From the NCBI RefSeq assembly GCF_003268635.1, contig NZ_CP029639.1:3545501-3609500 (forward strand): DNA of 64,000 nt. The letters run 5' to 3'. This document shows positions 40,107 through 48,975 of the stretch, in pieces. The number at the start of each line of letters is the position of its first letter. The stretch's first letter is position 1. This DNA is from Paenibacillus sp. DCT19 (GTDB lineage: Bacteria; Bacillota; Bacilli; Paenibacillales; Paenibacillaceae). The notes under the pieces were generated by a model. It was given only the letters and a program-made list of their open reading frames with translations. It did not search any database and had not been told where the DNA came from. A program made the position numbers and the translations under genes.

Positions 40107-42335
40107 TTGGCAAAACAGTTATATCGGTTAGGATTGTGGGCAACGAATCATGCTAAGATGCTTTTTTTCTCAACCATTGGCTTATTATTGGTATTGGGTG
40201 CTGCTGTACTTCTTTTGTGGTTTAACTTTGATGATGATATGTCTATTCCAGGCACACCTGCCCAAAATACCATTGAACTATTAGAGCAAGAATTTCCTGA
40301 GGTAGGTAAAGCGGGGGCACAAATTCAAATCGTTTTTAAGTCACCCGAAGGGAAAACACTGTTGGATTCTGATGTGCAACAGTCCATTGATACATTGTTA
40401 GGAGAAGTGAATAAACTTGATGGTGTATCTACAGTATATTCGCCATCTATGTTAAATAATTATAATGAGGATCAATCTATTTCTTATGCAATGGCCATGT
40501 ATGAGAAACCTTCAAAAGAAATCACATTTGATCAAGTCGATGCGTTGCGTGACACCCTTCACATTACAGAAGACAAGGGAATTCAAACCGAACTTTCTTC
40601 TTCTGATACCGAACTCTATCCTATTGACATTCATGTAACAACAGAAATTATTGGCGTCGGGATAGCATTTGTAATTCTATTTTTCACTTTCGGTTCTTTA
40701 ATTTTAGCAGGAATGCCTATAATGACCGCAGGCGTCGGTCTCTTAATCGGACTCGGAGGTATCGTCTTAGCCAGCCACGCTGCAACCATTCCATTCGTGT
40801 GCATATCCCTAGCAGCCATGTTAGGCCTAGCAGTTGGCATCGATTACGCATTATTTATTATTTCACGGTTCAGACAGGAATACATCAAAGGTAACTCGGT
40901 AAAACAAGCCATCGCAATCGCAAATGGTACAGCGGGAACCGCCGTTGTTTTTGCTGGATTAACTGTAATTATTGCACTGATCGGTTTATCCATTCCTCAG
41001 ATACCTTTTCTTTCTATGATGGGTTATACTGCCGCGCTAACCGTATTGCTTGCTGTTATTGTAGCTGTACTAGTCGTGCCTGCAATCATTTTCTTGCTGG
41101 GAGACAAAGCGTTACCACCTGTAGAACGTAACCAAACTCGGAGTGAAAAATTAGCGAATTACGTCAAATTTTCAGGGAAAATCATGTCAGGCTGGGCTAA
41201 GGCACTGGACAAGATGCCCGTTATGTTCGTATTAGTCGGAACCATTATACTGGGAGCTGTATCCGCACCCTTTTTCCATATGGAATTAGGTCTACCGGAT
41301 GATAGTTTTTATGAAGAAGGAACAGATCAACGAGAAGCCTATGATTTATTAAAAGATGCTTATGGTGAAGGTTACCATGCTTCCCTCGTAATCGTCGCAA
41401 AAGCGCTAGAGGGAAACGATGAAATCCTTAGTAAATTAGATTCCTTACAAGCTGATATTATGGGTATGGATAATGTAGGCTATATCACAAATGTAATTCC
41501 TAAAGAAACTGGTGATATGGCAGTCGTTACTCTTAATCCAAAAACTGGCCCGAATGATCCGAAAACAAAAGAATTGGTTCATTCACTGCGAAATTCCAAC
41601 TATGATGGGATGACACTTCATGTTACCGGAACAACAGCAATGAACATCGATATTTCGGAAAAACTGGGAGAAGCTCTCCCTGTATTCGCTGCTTTAATTA
41701 TCGGATTAGCATTTATTATTTTTGTCATTGTTTTTCGTTCCCTCTTGGTTCCATTAAAAGCCGTGCTAGGTTTCGTATTGTCTCTAGGAGCAACATTGGG
41801 GTTTGTCACGTGGGTTATCCAAGACGGCAACCTGTATGAAATCTTTGGTTTTGCAACCAGTGGCCCCGTCCTGAACTTCTTACCTATCTTAACTATTGGT
41901 ATCTTGTTCGGCTTGGCTATGGACTACGAAGTGTTTCTGGTTAGCCGTATGCGGGAAGAATTTACACATTCAGGTGATGCACGAAAAGCTGTACTCACTG
42001 GTATTCGAGATAGTGGCGGAGTTGTGACTGCCGCTGGATTAATCATGATTGCCGTGTTTACTGGGTTTATGATGGCTCCGGATCCGATGACGAAAGTTAT
42101 TGGGCTAGCATTGGCATTCGGGGTATTATTTGATGCCTTTGTAGTTCGCATGATGATCGTCCCAGGCGTGATGTTGTTAATGGGTAAAGCGGCATGGTAC
42201 ATGCCAAAATGGCTAGATCGAATTCTACCAAATATTGATATTGAAGGCGAATCCGTAATGAAAGAAATAGAGGCGTCTGAACAAGGGAATTTGGGTAAAA
42301 CCAAGCTCGCTGTGTCAAACACTGTGTCTCGTTAA
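40107..42335 (+). CDS. MMPL/RND-type membrane transporter
   Basis: This intact 742-residue protein has two halves, each with one helix, a large outer domain and five helices. Conserved Asp-Tyr pairs of the proton relay are present in both halves (VGIDYALFIISRFRQE and LAMDYEVFLVSRMREE). Gly-rich helices and a C-terminal cytoplasmic tail are also present. It is similar to YdgH/YdfJ-type exporters and likely pumps lipids, antibiotics or other hydrophobic compounds using the proton gradient. The start is TTG 40107 after GAGAGGGG. It is in one unit with the TetR gene. Confidence 0.9.
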   Translation: MAKQLYRLGLWATNHAKMLFFSTIGLLLVLGAAVLLLWFNFDDDMSIPGTPAQNTIELLEQEFPEVGKAGAQIQIVFKSPEGKTLLDSDVQQSIDTLLGEVNKLDGVSTVYSPSMLNNYNEDQSISYAMAMYEKPSKEITFDQVDALRDTLHITEDKGIQTELSSSDTELYPIDIHVTTEIIGVGIAFVILFFTFGSLILAGMPIMTAGVGLLIGLGGIVLASHAATIPFVCISLAAMLGLAVGIDYALFIISRFRQEYIKGNSVKQAIAIANGTAGTAVVFAGLTVIIALIGLSIPQIPFLSMMGYTAALTVLLAVIVAVLVVPAIIFLLGDKALPPVERNQTRSEKLANYVKFSGKIMSGWAKALDKMPVMFVLVGTIILGAVSAPFFHMELGLPDDSFYEEGTDQREAYDLLKDAYGEGYHASLVIVAKALEGNDEILSKLDSLQADIMGMDNVGYITNVIPKETGDMAVVTLNPKTGPNDPKTKELVHSLRNSNYDGMTLHVTGTTAMNIDISEKLGEALPVFAALIIGLAFIIFVIVFRSLLVPLKAVLGFVLSLGATLGFVTWVIQDGNLYEIFGFATSGPVLNFLPILTIGILFGLAMDYEVFLVSRMREEFTHSGDARKAVLTGIRDSGGVVTAAGLIMIAVFTGFMMAPDPMTKVIGLALAFGVLFDAFVVRMMIVPGVMLLMGKAAWYMPKWLDRILPNIDIEGESVMKEIEASEQGNLGKTKLAVSNTVSR

Positions 42336-42392
42336 TCTTTAACTAATTCATAGGATCTATAAAAACGTGCAATTACAGTCGGTTAGTTCCTA

Positions 42393-42425
42393 GGTTTCTC
42401 CCTAGATATAGGGAGAGACTTTTTC
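42393..42425 (+). terminator. Rho-independent terminator after the MMPL gene
   Basis: The stem tctcccta / tagggaga has a four-base loop, followed by ctttttc. Confidence 0.8.
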
Positions 42426-42433
42426 GTATTATC

Positions 42434-42466
42434 AGGTTAGCCAGTAATTACTGGTTAGCCTTTTTT
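42434..42466 (+). terminator. Second hairpin with T run, at the edge of the IS110 element
   Basis: ggttagccagta / tactggttagcc pairs over 12 bases with two G-T pairs and is followed by six T. It could be a second terminator of the MMPL unit or insulation at the IS boundary. Confidence 0.6.
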
Positions 42467-42667
42467 GTGGTCGTTTTACGATGGGGGAAGCCGGGAGAAC
42501 GTGAGTCTTTTAGGGGCTTGGACCTCGTAATAAAAACTGTTCTCCCACGACCTCCAAAATACCATGTTTGAGCTGGTAGGGGCGATGGATCTCGTATAAC
42601 AAGCGAAGCTATGGGTTTGGAACCATCGTGGAAAGGCCGGCGAATTTCAAAACAAGGAGTGAGGAAA
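42467..42667 (+). ncRNA. Possible IS110 bridge (seek) RNA region
   Basis: IS110-group elements are known to carry, before the recombinase gene, a structured RNA that pairs with target and donor DNA. This 200-base non-coding left segment is in the right place and has several short self-complementary stretches. The call is by position only; loops were not matched to a model. Confidence 0.3.
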
Positions 42668-43839
42668 TTGGAACCTGTTGTCGGTGTGGATGTTGCGAAA
42701 GGTGCGAGCGTGGTGCAGGCGTTTAGGAATCGAAATGAACCGTTTGGCAAGACATCGTGCATGAAAAGAGCGGATACGAACAATTCTCGCGTATGTTAGA
42801 GGAGCTTCAGGTCGAAACCGGGCTTGCTCCAGTCATCGTTCTGGAAGCGACAGGACACTACCATCGCGCCTGGGTTTCGTACCTGGAACGAAGCGGTTAC
42901 ACCTGCTACATTGTTAATCCGCTGCAATCCAAACGTGCCAAAGGCACGCAGTTACGCAAGGTGAAAACGGACGCGGTGGATGCCTGGCATCTGGCTGAGA
43001 TGTACTACCGTGGCGATGTGAAACCCCACCGGACTTGGGAAGAAACGTTTACAGAACTGCAGCATTTGACCCGACAGCACGAATTCGTCACAGGGATATT
43101 CGTACAGGCGAAGTTGAACAGCAGAGCCTTATTAGAACAAGTATTTCCAGCGTATGAACAGGTATTTTACAATCTGTTTTCACTCACGTCATTACAGGTT
43201 CTATCCCGTTGTTTAGAGGGAACTATGGAAAATTGGGATGAAGTAATTGAGGAAGGTAGCAGGAAATCTCATTCCAAGCGATGGGTGAGTGAAAAAGTCA
43301 AAACATTGGAGGACGTGCTATGTGACTGGAGAGAGACCCGGAGGAGTTCTTCTCAAAGCAAGGCGTTGCTCGGGATGGTCACGTTATTGCTAACGATGGT
43401 ACGTCAATTAGAGGATCTCGAAAGGCAAATGGAAGACGTGGCTGTGAGTCTACCTGAAGTGGAACTCGTGAAAAGCATTCCTGGGATTGGAACAAAATTA
43501 GCGGCAGCCATTGTAGCTGAAATGGGCGATGTCAGGCAGTTTAACGATGCGAAGCAACTCGTGGCGTTTGCAGGTCTTGACCCTGGGATTTTTAGTTCAG
43601 GAAAATTTACAGCAACAAGTACGCGAATAACGAAACGAGGATCTAAAAGACTTAGACGTTCGTTGTACCTGGCTGTGCAATGTGGTATACGGAAGAGCGC
43701 AAATGCAAAAATCTGTGCGTACTATGAGAAAAAAAGAAAAGAGGGCAAGCCCTACAAGGTGGTTGTGATCGCCTGCGCAAACAAGCTGTTACATCACATC
43801 TTCGCCATCTTGCAAAAGGGAGAGCCCTACCAAGCTTAA
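42668..43839 (+). pseudogene. IS110-family transposase (DEDD recombinase), frameshifted near the start
   Basis: TTG 42668 behind AAGGAG opens EPVVGVDVAKGASVVQAF, the RuvC-like N-terminus with its first Asp. The frame breaks near 42748-42753. One added A gives FGKDIVHEKSGYEQFSRML and joins the main frame. That frame holds VIVLEATGHYHRAW, KTDAVDAWHLAEM and the C-terminal Transposase_20 domain (LVKSIPGIGTKLAAAIVAEM, FAGLDPGIFSSGKF with the serine, KRGSKRLRRSLYLA). The restored length is about 390 residues, the usual size. Confidence 0.85.
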
Positions 43840-43916
43840 ACCATATTTAACCAAAATCTCCATAGCCGTGGAGGTTATTTGTGTTGGTCGGAAAAAGTAT
43901 ATCACGAACAGAGAAC

Positions 43917-44338
43917 TTATCCAACCTGAAATGCTTGACAAACATTAGCTGGTTTTTGTTTGTACAGATGCTCTAGTGCTCTCCAACTTTCGAGGGATTT
44001 TCCCTCGATCTGCCAATGGATCAAGTAAAGATCCAAATAGTCCAATTGCAATTTCTCCATACTGGATTCAAAAGCATGTAGCGTCGAGTCGTACCCTTGA
44101 TCACCGTTTCCCACTTTTGTGGTTATAAATATATCTTCTCTAGGAATATCTGACTCAGCTACAGCCCTGCCCACCTGCGTCTCATTTTCATAAGCCGATG
44201 CTGTATCAATACTCCGTATCCCATTTCCAAAGCCTGTTTAATGGCTTCGGTAGCATCATCACGTTTGGGCGTCCAGACACCAAGTCCGATCCATGGCATC
44301 TGCACTCCATTTCTAAGTTTGGTATAGCGACTGTTCAT
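43917..44338 (-). pseudogene. Aldo/keto reductase remnant
   Basis: ATG 44338 opens MNSRYTKLRNGVQMPWIGLG. After a missing base near 44215 the frame continues [35 protein letters not shown] and LDLYLIHWQ, the Asp/Tyr/Lys/His catalytic pattern of aldo/keto reductases. It stops after LEHLYKQK, about 130 residues in, at a foreign sequence. The other half of the barrel is missing, so this is a genuine truncation next to the IS110 element. Confidence 0.8.
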
Positions 44339-44364
44339 TAGATATATCCCTCCTGAATATTTTT

Positions 44365-44403
44365 ACAATAACCTCCTGGATCAAAAATCCAAGAGGTTAT
44401 TGT
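44365..44403. repeat. Long imperfect hairpin
   Basis: acaataacctc / gaggttattgt plus an inner tggat / atcca pair around a CAAAA loop, making a stem of about 17 bp with one mismatch. It has no T run on either side, so it is not a convincing terminator. It lies between the aldo/keto reductase and GH1 remnants. Confidence 0.7.
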
Positions 44404-44441
44404 AATGATACATATCCATAATTATATCGTGTCTAATGATT

Positions 44442-44735
44442 CTAGTCTAAGTCGGAACCCTTGGAAGTAATAACTTTCTTGTACAGCTTTCCTTCCTTAT
44501 TCTTCTTAGCGTCCTTTCACCAGCGTTATCTTTATTAACATAGATATATCCGTACCGTTTTTTTATTTCTCCCGTGGATGTGCTAACTGCACGGCTCATA
44601 AAATAATTGAAACCAATGTAATCTACAGGGTAACTCTTTAAAAATTCATCATCCCCAGGCTCAGTTTCAAGCACTACGCCGTTATCTTCGAAAAATTGCG
44701 TGACATGTGAAGGGTATCCCCTCTAGCTTGTACAT
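44442..44735 (-). pseudogene. GH1 6-phospho-beta-glucosidase C-terminal remnant
   Basis: Fragments YPSHVTQFFEDNGVVLE, YPVDYIGFNYFMSRAVSTS, KKRYGYIYVNKDN and KKVITSKGSDLD correspond to the last third of a GH1 6-phospho-beta-glucosidase. They occur in three frames with an internal deletion that removes the region holding the nucleophile glutamate. It is a dead paralogue of the enzyme at 13897. Confidence 0.75.
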
Positions 44736-44814
44736 CTCCGAACTTGGATTGTCAACATTAAATCAAACGACTTTTTAAGGGCTGTTTGGGGATACTGAAC
44801 AGACGTTAAATACC

Positions 44815-45600
44815 TCAGTGATCAATGAACTCGGTGATTGTTAATCCAGTTGACGTAGTCATAAAATTGCAATTCCAATTGACGGAGCTTTCGAAATTCC
44901 ATCCGATAAATCAACTCCGTTTTTATGACCGTGTAGGTGGCTTTGGCCACGGTGTTATCGTAAGGACATCCTTTCTTGCTGAGTGATCGACCAATACCAA
45001 ATGTGCCTAGAAGCTGGTTTATCTTGTGGTTCTTAAACTCACTCCCACAATCCGTATGAAATAACTGGATTTGGCTCAGATTGCCTTCTCTCATTGCAAA
45101 GGCACGTGAAACCATATCAGCGTCCTTATGTGAACCTGCACTATAGCCAATGAATCTCGCGAATTGATCAGGTCAATTTGGACACAAGCGTAATGCCACC
45201 GATACCAAACCTTCACATAGGTTAGATCGTTCACCACGAAACGCTTCGCTTAACTCTCGACCCAGTTCGTTCGCTGTTGTTGCCTCATTACAGAACGTTT
45301 TGTGTGGCTTAAACTGGGCAACAGTGATGTGGAGACGAGACCTTGCTCCTGCATGATTCAACCAATACGACATCTAGAGATGGTGAATTCTCGTTGCTGA
45401 AGCTTGACTTTTACCATTGACTTTTCGATTGTTGTGGAATATCTCGACAATAGCTTCCGTGAGCTCATCTTCATTTGGCTTTTCCTTTGCTTCATATCTG
45501 AAGTTGCTTTTGGCGATTTCGAGGACGTTACACATTGCTGATACTGAGTATGTATCACGGCTATTCTGGATAATAGCTACTTTCGTCCCATAATAAGCGC
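44815..45600 (-). mobile_element. IS3-family element remnant
   Basis: The minus strand encodes, in broken frames, an integrase-core fragment with IQLFHTDCGSEFKNHKINQL and SLSKKGCPYDNTVAKATYTV plus KTELIYR, i.e. the second Asp and the Glu of the DDE triad of an IS3-type OrfB, and further degraded upstream pieces around 45173-45560. No intact gene remains and ends were not defined. Confidence 0.75.
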
Positions 45601-45783
45601 AACTTGATAAGAAGAACGTTTCAATAACAAATGGAGTTTAACTCCGTTATAAGCAAGTGTCATTTACATAAGAAACGTTCTCATGTTAGAAAACTTATGA
45701 TAATTAAATGATCTAGTTAGGGAATACAAAACAATATAGAAAATTAGTAAATATTCAAGGTAGTATCGAATAATCAGGTGCGA

Positions 45784-46350
45784 TTATCTATTACCAATTG
45801 TTCTTCCAGCAATTTTTAAAATTAATTTTGCCTCTTCTTCCGGTGATTTCAAGCAATCTGAGAGAATCCACTCTTTGATAAGTCTTACTATTCCATACTG
45901 AACATACGAAGCAATCGCCTTTTTTTCCTCCAAATCCAAATTGTCTGGTAAATGTTTAATGACCATAGAATCAAACTGTGGTAAAGAAATTGTGATGTGG
46001 GAGATTAAATCATAATTTTTTAGGTCTAATACAAGTTTAGCAAATTCAACATTTTCTTTTATATATTGTAGTATCCCAGACAGGCATTCGTCGATATTTT
46101 TGCCTGCTTCAATATCATTTATAACGGTAAATGAAGTGCTTTGTATGTATGTCTTAGCAATTTCATTTAATACATCATATTGACTTCCATAGTGATTATA
46201 GAATGTAGTACGATTGACTCCTGCAATTTGGCATAATTCCCGTATAGAAATTTTATTAATATTTCGTGTCTCTAACATTTTTAGTAAAGCCTCACCAATT
46301 AAGCGTTTTGTTAACGCAACCCTCTGGCTGAGTTTAATTTTTTCTGACAT
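45784..46350 (-). CDS. TetR/AcrR-family transcriptional regulator
   Basis: The start chosen is ATG 46350 with ATGGAGGC upstream, giving 188 residues; the frame extension to 46494 would cross the divergent promoter. The helix-turn-helix ISIRELCQIAGVNRTTFYNHY and the TetR C-terminal domain (YIKENVEFAKLVLDLKN) are clear. The gene is divergent from the anchored TIM-barrel gene with 113 bases between starts and is its probable regulator. Confidence 0.88.
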   Translation of the reverse strand: MSEKIKLSQRVALTKRLIGEALLKMLETRNINKISIRELCQIAGVNRTTFYNHYGSQYDVLNEIAKTYIQSTSFTVINDIEAGKNIDECLSGILQYIKENVEFAKLVLDLKNYDLISHITISLPQFDSMVIKHLPDNLDLEEKKAIASYVQYGIVRLIKEWILSDCLKSPEEEAKLILKIAGRTIGNR

Positions 46351-46381
46351 AGAGCCTCCATAGTATTCGACATTTCCAAAG

Positions 46382-46408
46382 AATCTGTCGGTTGTAAAAT
46401 AGACAGAT
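46382..46408. promoter_or_regulatory. Inverted repeat in the divergent promoter, candidate TetR operator
   Basis: atctgtc and gacagat are inverted copies 12 bases apart, between the TetR gene and the TIM-barrel gene, just upstream of a -10-like tgataatatt. A TetR dimer typically recognises such a site. Confidence 0.5.
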
Positions 46409-46463
46409 GTTGATAATATTGTAAAGTACAAATGAATTATGTCAATGAAACGGAGATGTGAAA

Positions 46464-47513
46464 ATGAAAAAAAACAGAAAAAAAATATTAACATTAATCC
46501 TTGCGTGCATTAGTCTCGTGATCATACTTATTGCTGGTTATGAAATTAAAGAAAATGTCCGAATTAATAAAATTGTAAAAGCACACAAAATGGAGCAGAG
46601 TTCGATACAAAATGATGATGTAAAAAATGTTGATGAAAAATATTCTGAGCATGTTACAACTGCAGTTCAACAGATCATGATAGGAACAATGAGTAATAAT
46701 TACGATAATGCTTTACAGACATTACTTGCTATCAAAAATGCAGGTTATGAATCTATCGAGTTAAATGATTTTATGATACACAAGTCTTCTTTACTTATAA
46801 AACTAATGACAAAGTTCTCAGGAATGTCTATTGGCAATGGTGGCAAGCTTGATTGGCCAAAACTGATTGAAGAAAGTGGGCTAAAGGTGGTAAGCCTACA
46901 CAGTAACCTGGGGAGTATTGAGAATGATGCGAAAGCGATCGCAGATGAAGCCAAAAAATTTGGGACTGATACTGTGGTTATTACCGGTATGTACAAATTT
47001 AATTATAGTCGTTTAGATGACGTGGAAGAACTTGCCGAACGTCTGAATCAGGCTGGAAAAGCACTTTCGGAAGAAGGAGTACGTCTTTTGTATCATAATC
47101 ATAATGTTGAACTTCAAAAGGTAACTTCTGAAAAAACGGCATACGATATTATAATTGAAGAAACTGACCCTGCTTATGTCAATTTTGAGTTTGATAGTTA
47201 CTGGATGACTGATGGCGGTGCTAATGTTCCCGCTTTAATGGAAAAACTGGGGAGTCGAATGAAATTATGGCATATAACTGACCGCGGTTATACCAAGTCA
47301 GGTCCTTACATGACACCTATTCTGAAAGAAAATGTTACTGAATTAGGATATGGAAATATGGATCTGGATACACTTTCAGCCATTGCTATAAAACACGGAG
47401 TAGAAGGCGTTATATTAGAAACTCATAAAAATTGGGTAGATAACGATCCTATTAAAAGTCTCCAGGTTAGTGCAGAATACATGCAGGAGAAGTTTGGTGA
47501 CAAAGATAAATAA
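46464..47513 (+). CDS. Membrane-anchored sugar phosphate isomerase/epimerase-like TIM-barrel protein
   Basis: The start chosen is ATG 46464, giving 349 residues. The N-terminal helix ILTLILACISLVIILIAGYE lacks a cleavage box, so it is probably a membrane anchor. A spacer follows, then a xylose-isomerase-like barrel: GYESIELNDF, LKVVSLHSNLG, RLLYHNHNVELQ, VNFEFDSYWMTDGGA, KLWHITDRGY and GVILETHKNW, with the metal-binding Glu/His/Asp pattern. Most relatives are cytoplasmic; an extracytoplasmic anchored form is less usual. It may process sugars or cyclitols at the cell surface. It is divergent from a TetR regulator. Confidence 0.82.
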   Translation: MKKNRKKILTLILACISLVIILIAGYEIKENVRINKIVKAHKMEQSSIQNDDVKNVDEKYSEHVTTAVQQIMIGTMSNNYDNALQTLLAIKNAGYESIELNDFMIHKSSLLIKLMTKFSGMSIGNGGKLDWPKLIEESGLKVVSLHSNLGSIENDAKAIADEAKKFGTDTVVITGMYKFNYSRLDDVEELAERLNQAGKALSEEGVRLLYHNHNVELQKVTSEKTAYDIIIEETDPAYVNFEFDSYWMTDGGANVPALMEKLGSRMKLWHITDRGYTKSGPYMTPILKENVTELGYGNMDLDTLSAIAIKHGVEGVILETHKNWVDNDPIKSLQVSAEYMQEKFGDKDK

Positions 47514-47632
47514 GAAAAAACGAAGTACCAGGAACATATGATCCAGATCTATCATCAGAAAATGATGTTTAAATTAAAAGATTTCACCAGCCTTTTGTCA
47601 AGACCCCATTTAATAGACATTATAAAAAGATT

Positions 47633-48189
47633 CTAGGCTGCAAACTGGCGTCGGTACTCCACCGGCATCAGTTTTTTTAGTTTCCGTTGTGGCCGTTTTC
47701 AGTTGTAAAAACGGATAGATTTCTCGATTTTGTTTTGTGCTTGGGTGACCGTTCGGATATGATAAGGATAGAGTCCTTCCGTTTTGAGATGCGAGAAGAA
47801 ACTCTCCATCGAAGCATTGTGATAACAATTTCCTGCGCTGCTACATACGAGCTACTGGAGCGTCGTTTACGACAGATTTGAGATTGGACACCGAGCATTT
47901 GCATTAGGCGGAGCACCTTTTTGTGGTTCATCCAAATCCATTGATCTTGCCAAAGGAACAATTGAAGTTGTCGATAACCATATTTCCCTTCATAATGTTG
48001 ATAGGTTTGAAGTATTTGCTTCTTCGCTTTTGCATCTCGATCGAATCTTTTACGTTTTATATAGGTATAAAATCCACTTCGGGACACACCAAACACATGG
48101 CAGAGTTTCTGGACATCACCACATCCTGCTGCCTTTTCTATGATCTGAAATCGTTCTTGTTTGCTTCCTCCTTCCAGATGACCAAGCAC
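47633..48189 (-). pseudogene. IS3 OrfB, internally deleted
   Basis: The N-terminal part (FQIIEKAAGCGDVQKLCHVF, GVSRSGFYTYIKRK, HYEGKYGYRQLQLFL) is the usual OrfB HTH_21 region. It then jumps to the C-terminal tail, readable in other frames as ASMESFFSHLKTE and KRPQRKLKKLMPVEYRRQF ending at 47633. The catalytic core aspartates are missing, so it is inactive. Confidence 0.8.
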
Positions 48190-48455
48190 TTTTTTAGCAA
48201 CTCATTCTCCCGTTTTAGCTTTTGTACATAGCGTTCTTGATCCAAGTATTCTTTTCGTCGACCTCGCTGATCCATCAGTCCAAACTCGCCTTGTTCTCGA
48301 TGTTTTCGCATCCAGCGCTTCATTCGTCCCGGGTCATAAATTCCCAAATGCTCATTTATCTTTCGGTATGTCCACCCCTCGACCGTATGCAGACGAATAG
48401 CCTCTTCTTTAATCTTCTCCGAATACGTTTTAAACTTTTGCCCTTTAATCGCCAT
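48138..48455 (-). CDS. IS3 OrfA (helix-turn-helix transposase subunit)
   Basis: This 105-residue protein has an N-terminal helix-turn-helix (YSEKIKEEAIRLHTVEGWTY, HLGIYDPGRMKRWM) and a C-terminal leucine-zipper-like segment (QKLKRENELLKKCLVIWKEE). It overlaps the start of OrfB by 52 bases in another frame, as expected for the programmed frameshift that makes OrfAB. It appears intact but has no functional partner here. Confidence 0.82.
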   Translation of the reverse strand: MAIKGQKFKTYSEKIKEEAIRLHTVEGWTYRKINEHLGIYDPGRMKRWMRKHREQGEFGLMDQRGRRKEYLDQERYVQKLKRENELLKKCLVIWKEEANKNDFRS

Positions 48456-48526
48456 AAAAAAATAAACCCCCTAGAATTTCATCGGCTAAACCAAGGGGGG
48501 GGTTCCAATGTCTATTCTAAGGGGTG

Positions 48527-48827
48527 GATTTCACCTTCTATCTGGACTCTATTTATTTTTGAACCCGAGGCATCACCAGTTCATTACCATTTTCATGTGA
48601 AGGAATATACAAAAGTGTCATAAACGTCGCCAAGCCAAAAGTCATCCTCTTTACCTAAACCTTATTTCCAAAATTGAAACCTTCGCCTTATTCTTCTATA
48701 CTGCATAAAAGGAAGCATATTCTCTAACCACATTCAGAGTATATAATTTGCGCTCTATCTAATTGCGGCCAAGACTAAAGCATTTTCAACGTCAACTCCC
48801 TACCCTGAGGAACATTTCTGTAATTAC
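48527..48827. other. Intergenic stretch right of the IS3 element
   Basis: No supportable gene or structural element was seen apart from scattered short frames. Confidence 0.5.
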
Positions 48828-48975
48828 CTAATTCAATGCAAGTCGTTTTGCAAACTCCCCTGCCTGCTCAGGTTTCAACTTTAGAACAGTTACTATAACC
48901 TCCCCAACTGTGAAATCACGCTCCGGCTCATAACTGCCAAAATACCGATTAGATATACGCCTAATCGGCAATCGG
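48828..48975 (-). pseudogene. C-terminal fragment of an unrecognised protein, cut by the repeat array
   Basis: A clean minus-strand coding tail reads RRISNRYFGSYEPERDFT, VGEVIVTVLKLKPEQAGEF and AKRLALN, then stops at 48828. It has no start codon of its own. Going upstream, the reading runs directly into the palindromic-repeat array at 48975. I do not recognise the family. It could be the tail of the gene whose front was lost when the repeats arrived. Its link to the KAP gene on the other side of the array is unproven. Confidence 0.5.

Larger units (their letters stand above)
42467..43890 (+). mobile_element. IS110-family insertion sequence
   Basis: The element comprises a 200-base non-coding left segment, one transposase gene and about 50 bases after it. 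It lacks terminal inverted repeats, as is normal for this family, so the exact ends are approximate. Related debris lies at 12180-12770. Confidence 0.75.
47602..48526 (-). mobile_element. IS3-family (IS150-like) element with internal deletion
   Basis: The ends accccatttaatagacatt (left) and aatgtctattctaaggggt (right) are imperfect inverted repeats. Between them lie a complete orfA and a collapsed orfB. The length of about 925 bp is far below the usual 1.4-1.5 kb, because the middle of orfB including most of the integrase core is deleted. An eight-G run lies just inside the right end. Confidence 0.82.

Noticed and set aside
44365..44403. Terminator call for the hairpin between remnants
   Set aside because: There is no T run on either strand, so it is reported only as an inverted repeat.
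47602..48535. Target duplication gatttcacc flanking the IS3 element
   Set aside because: The two copies are not directly adjacent to the inverted ends on the left side, so the match may be chance.
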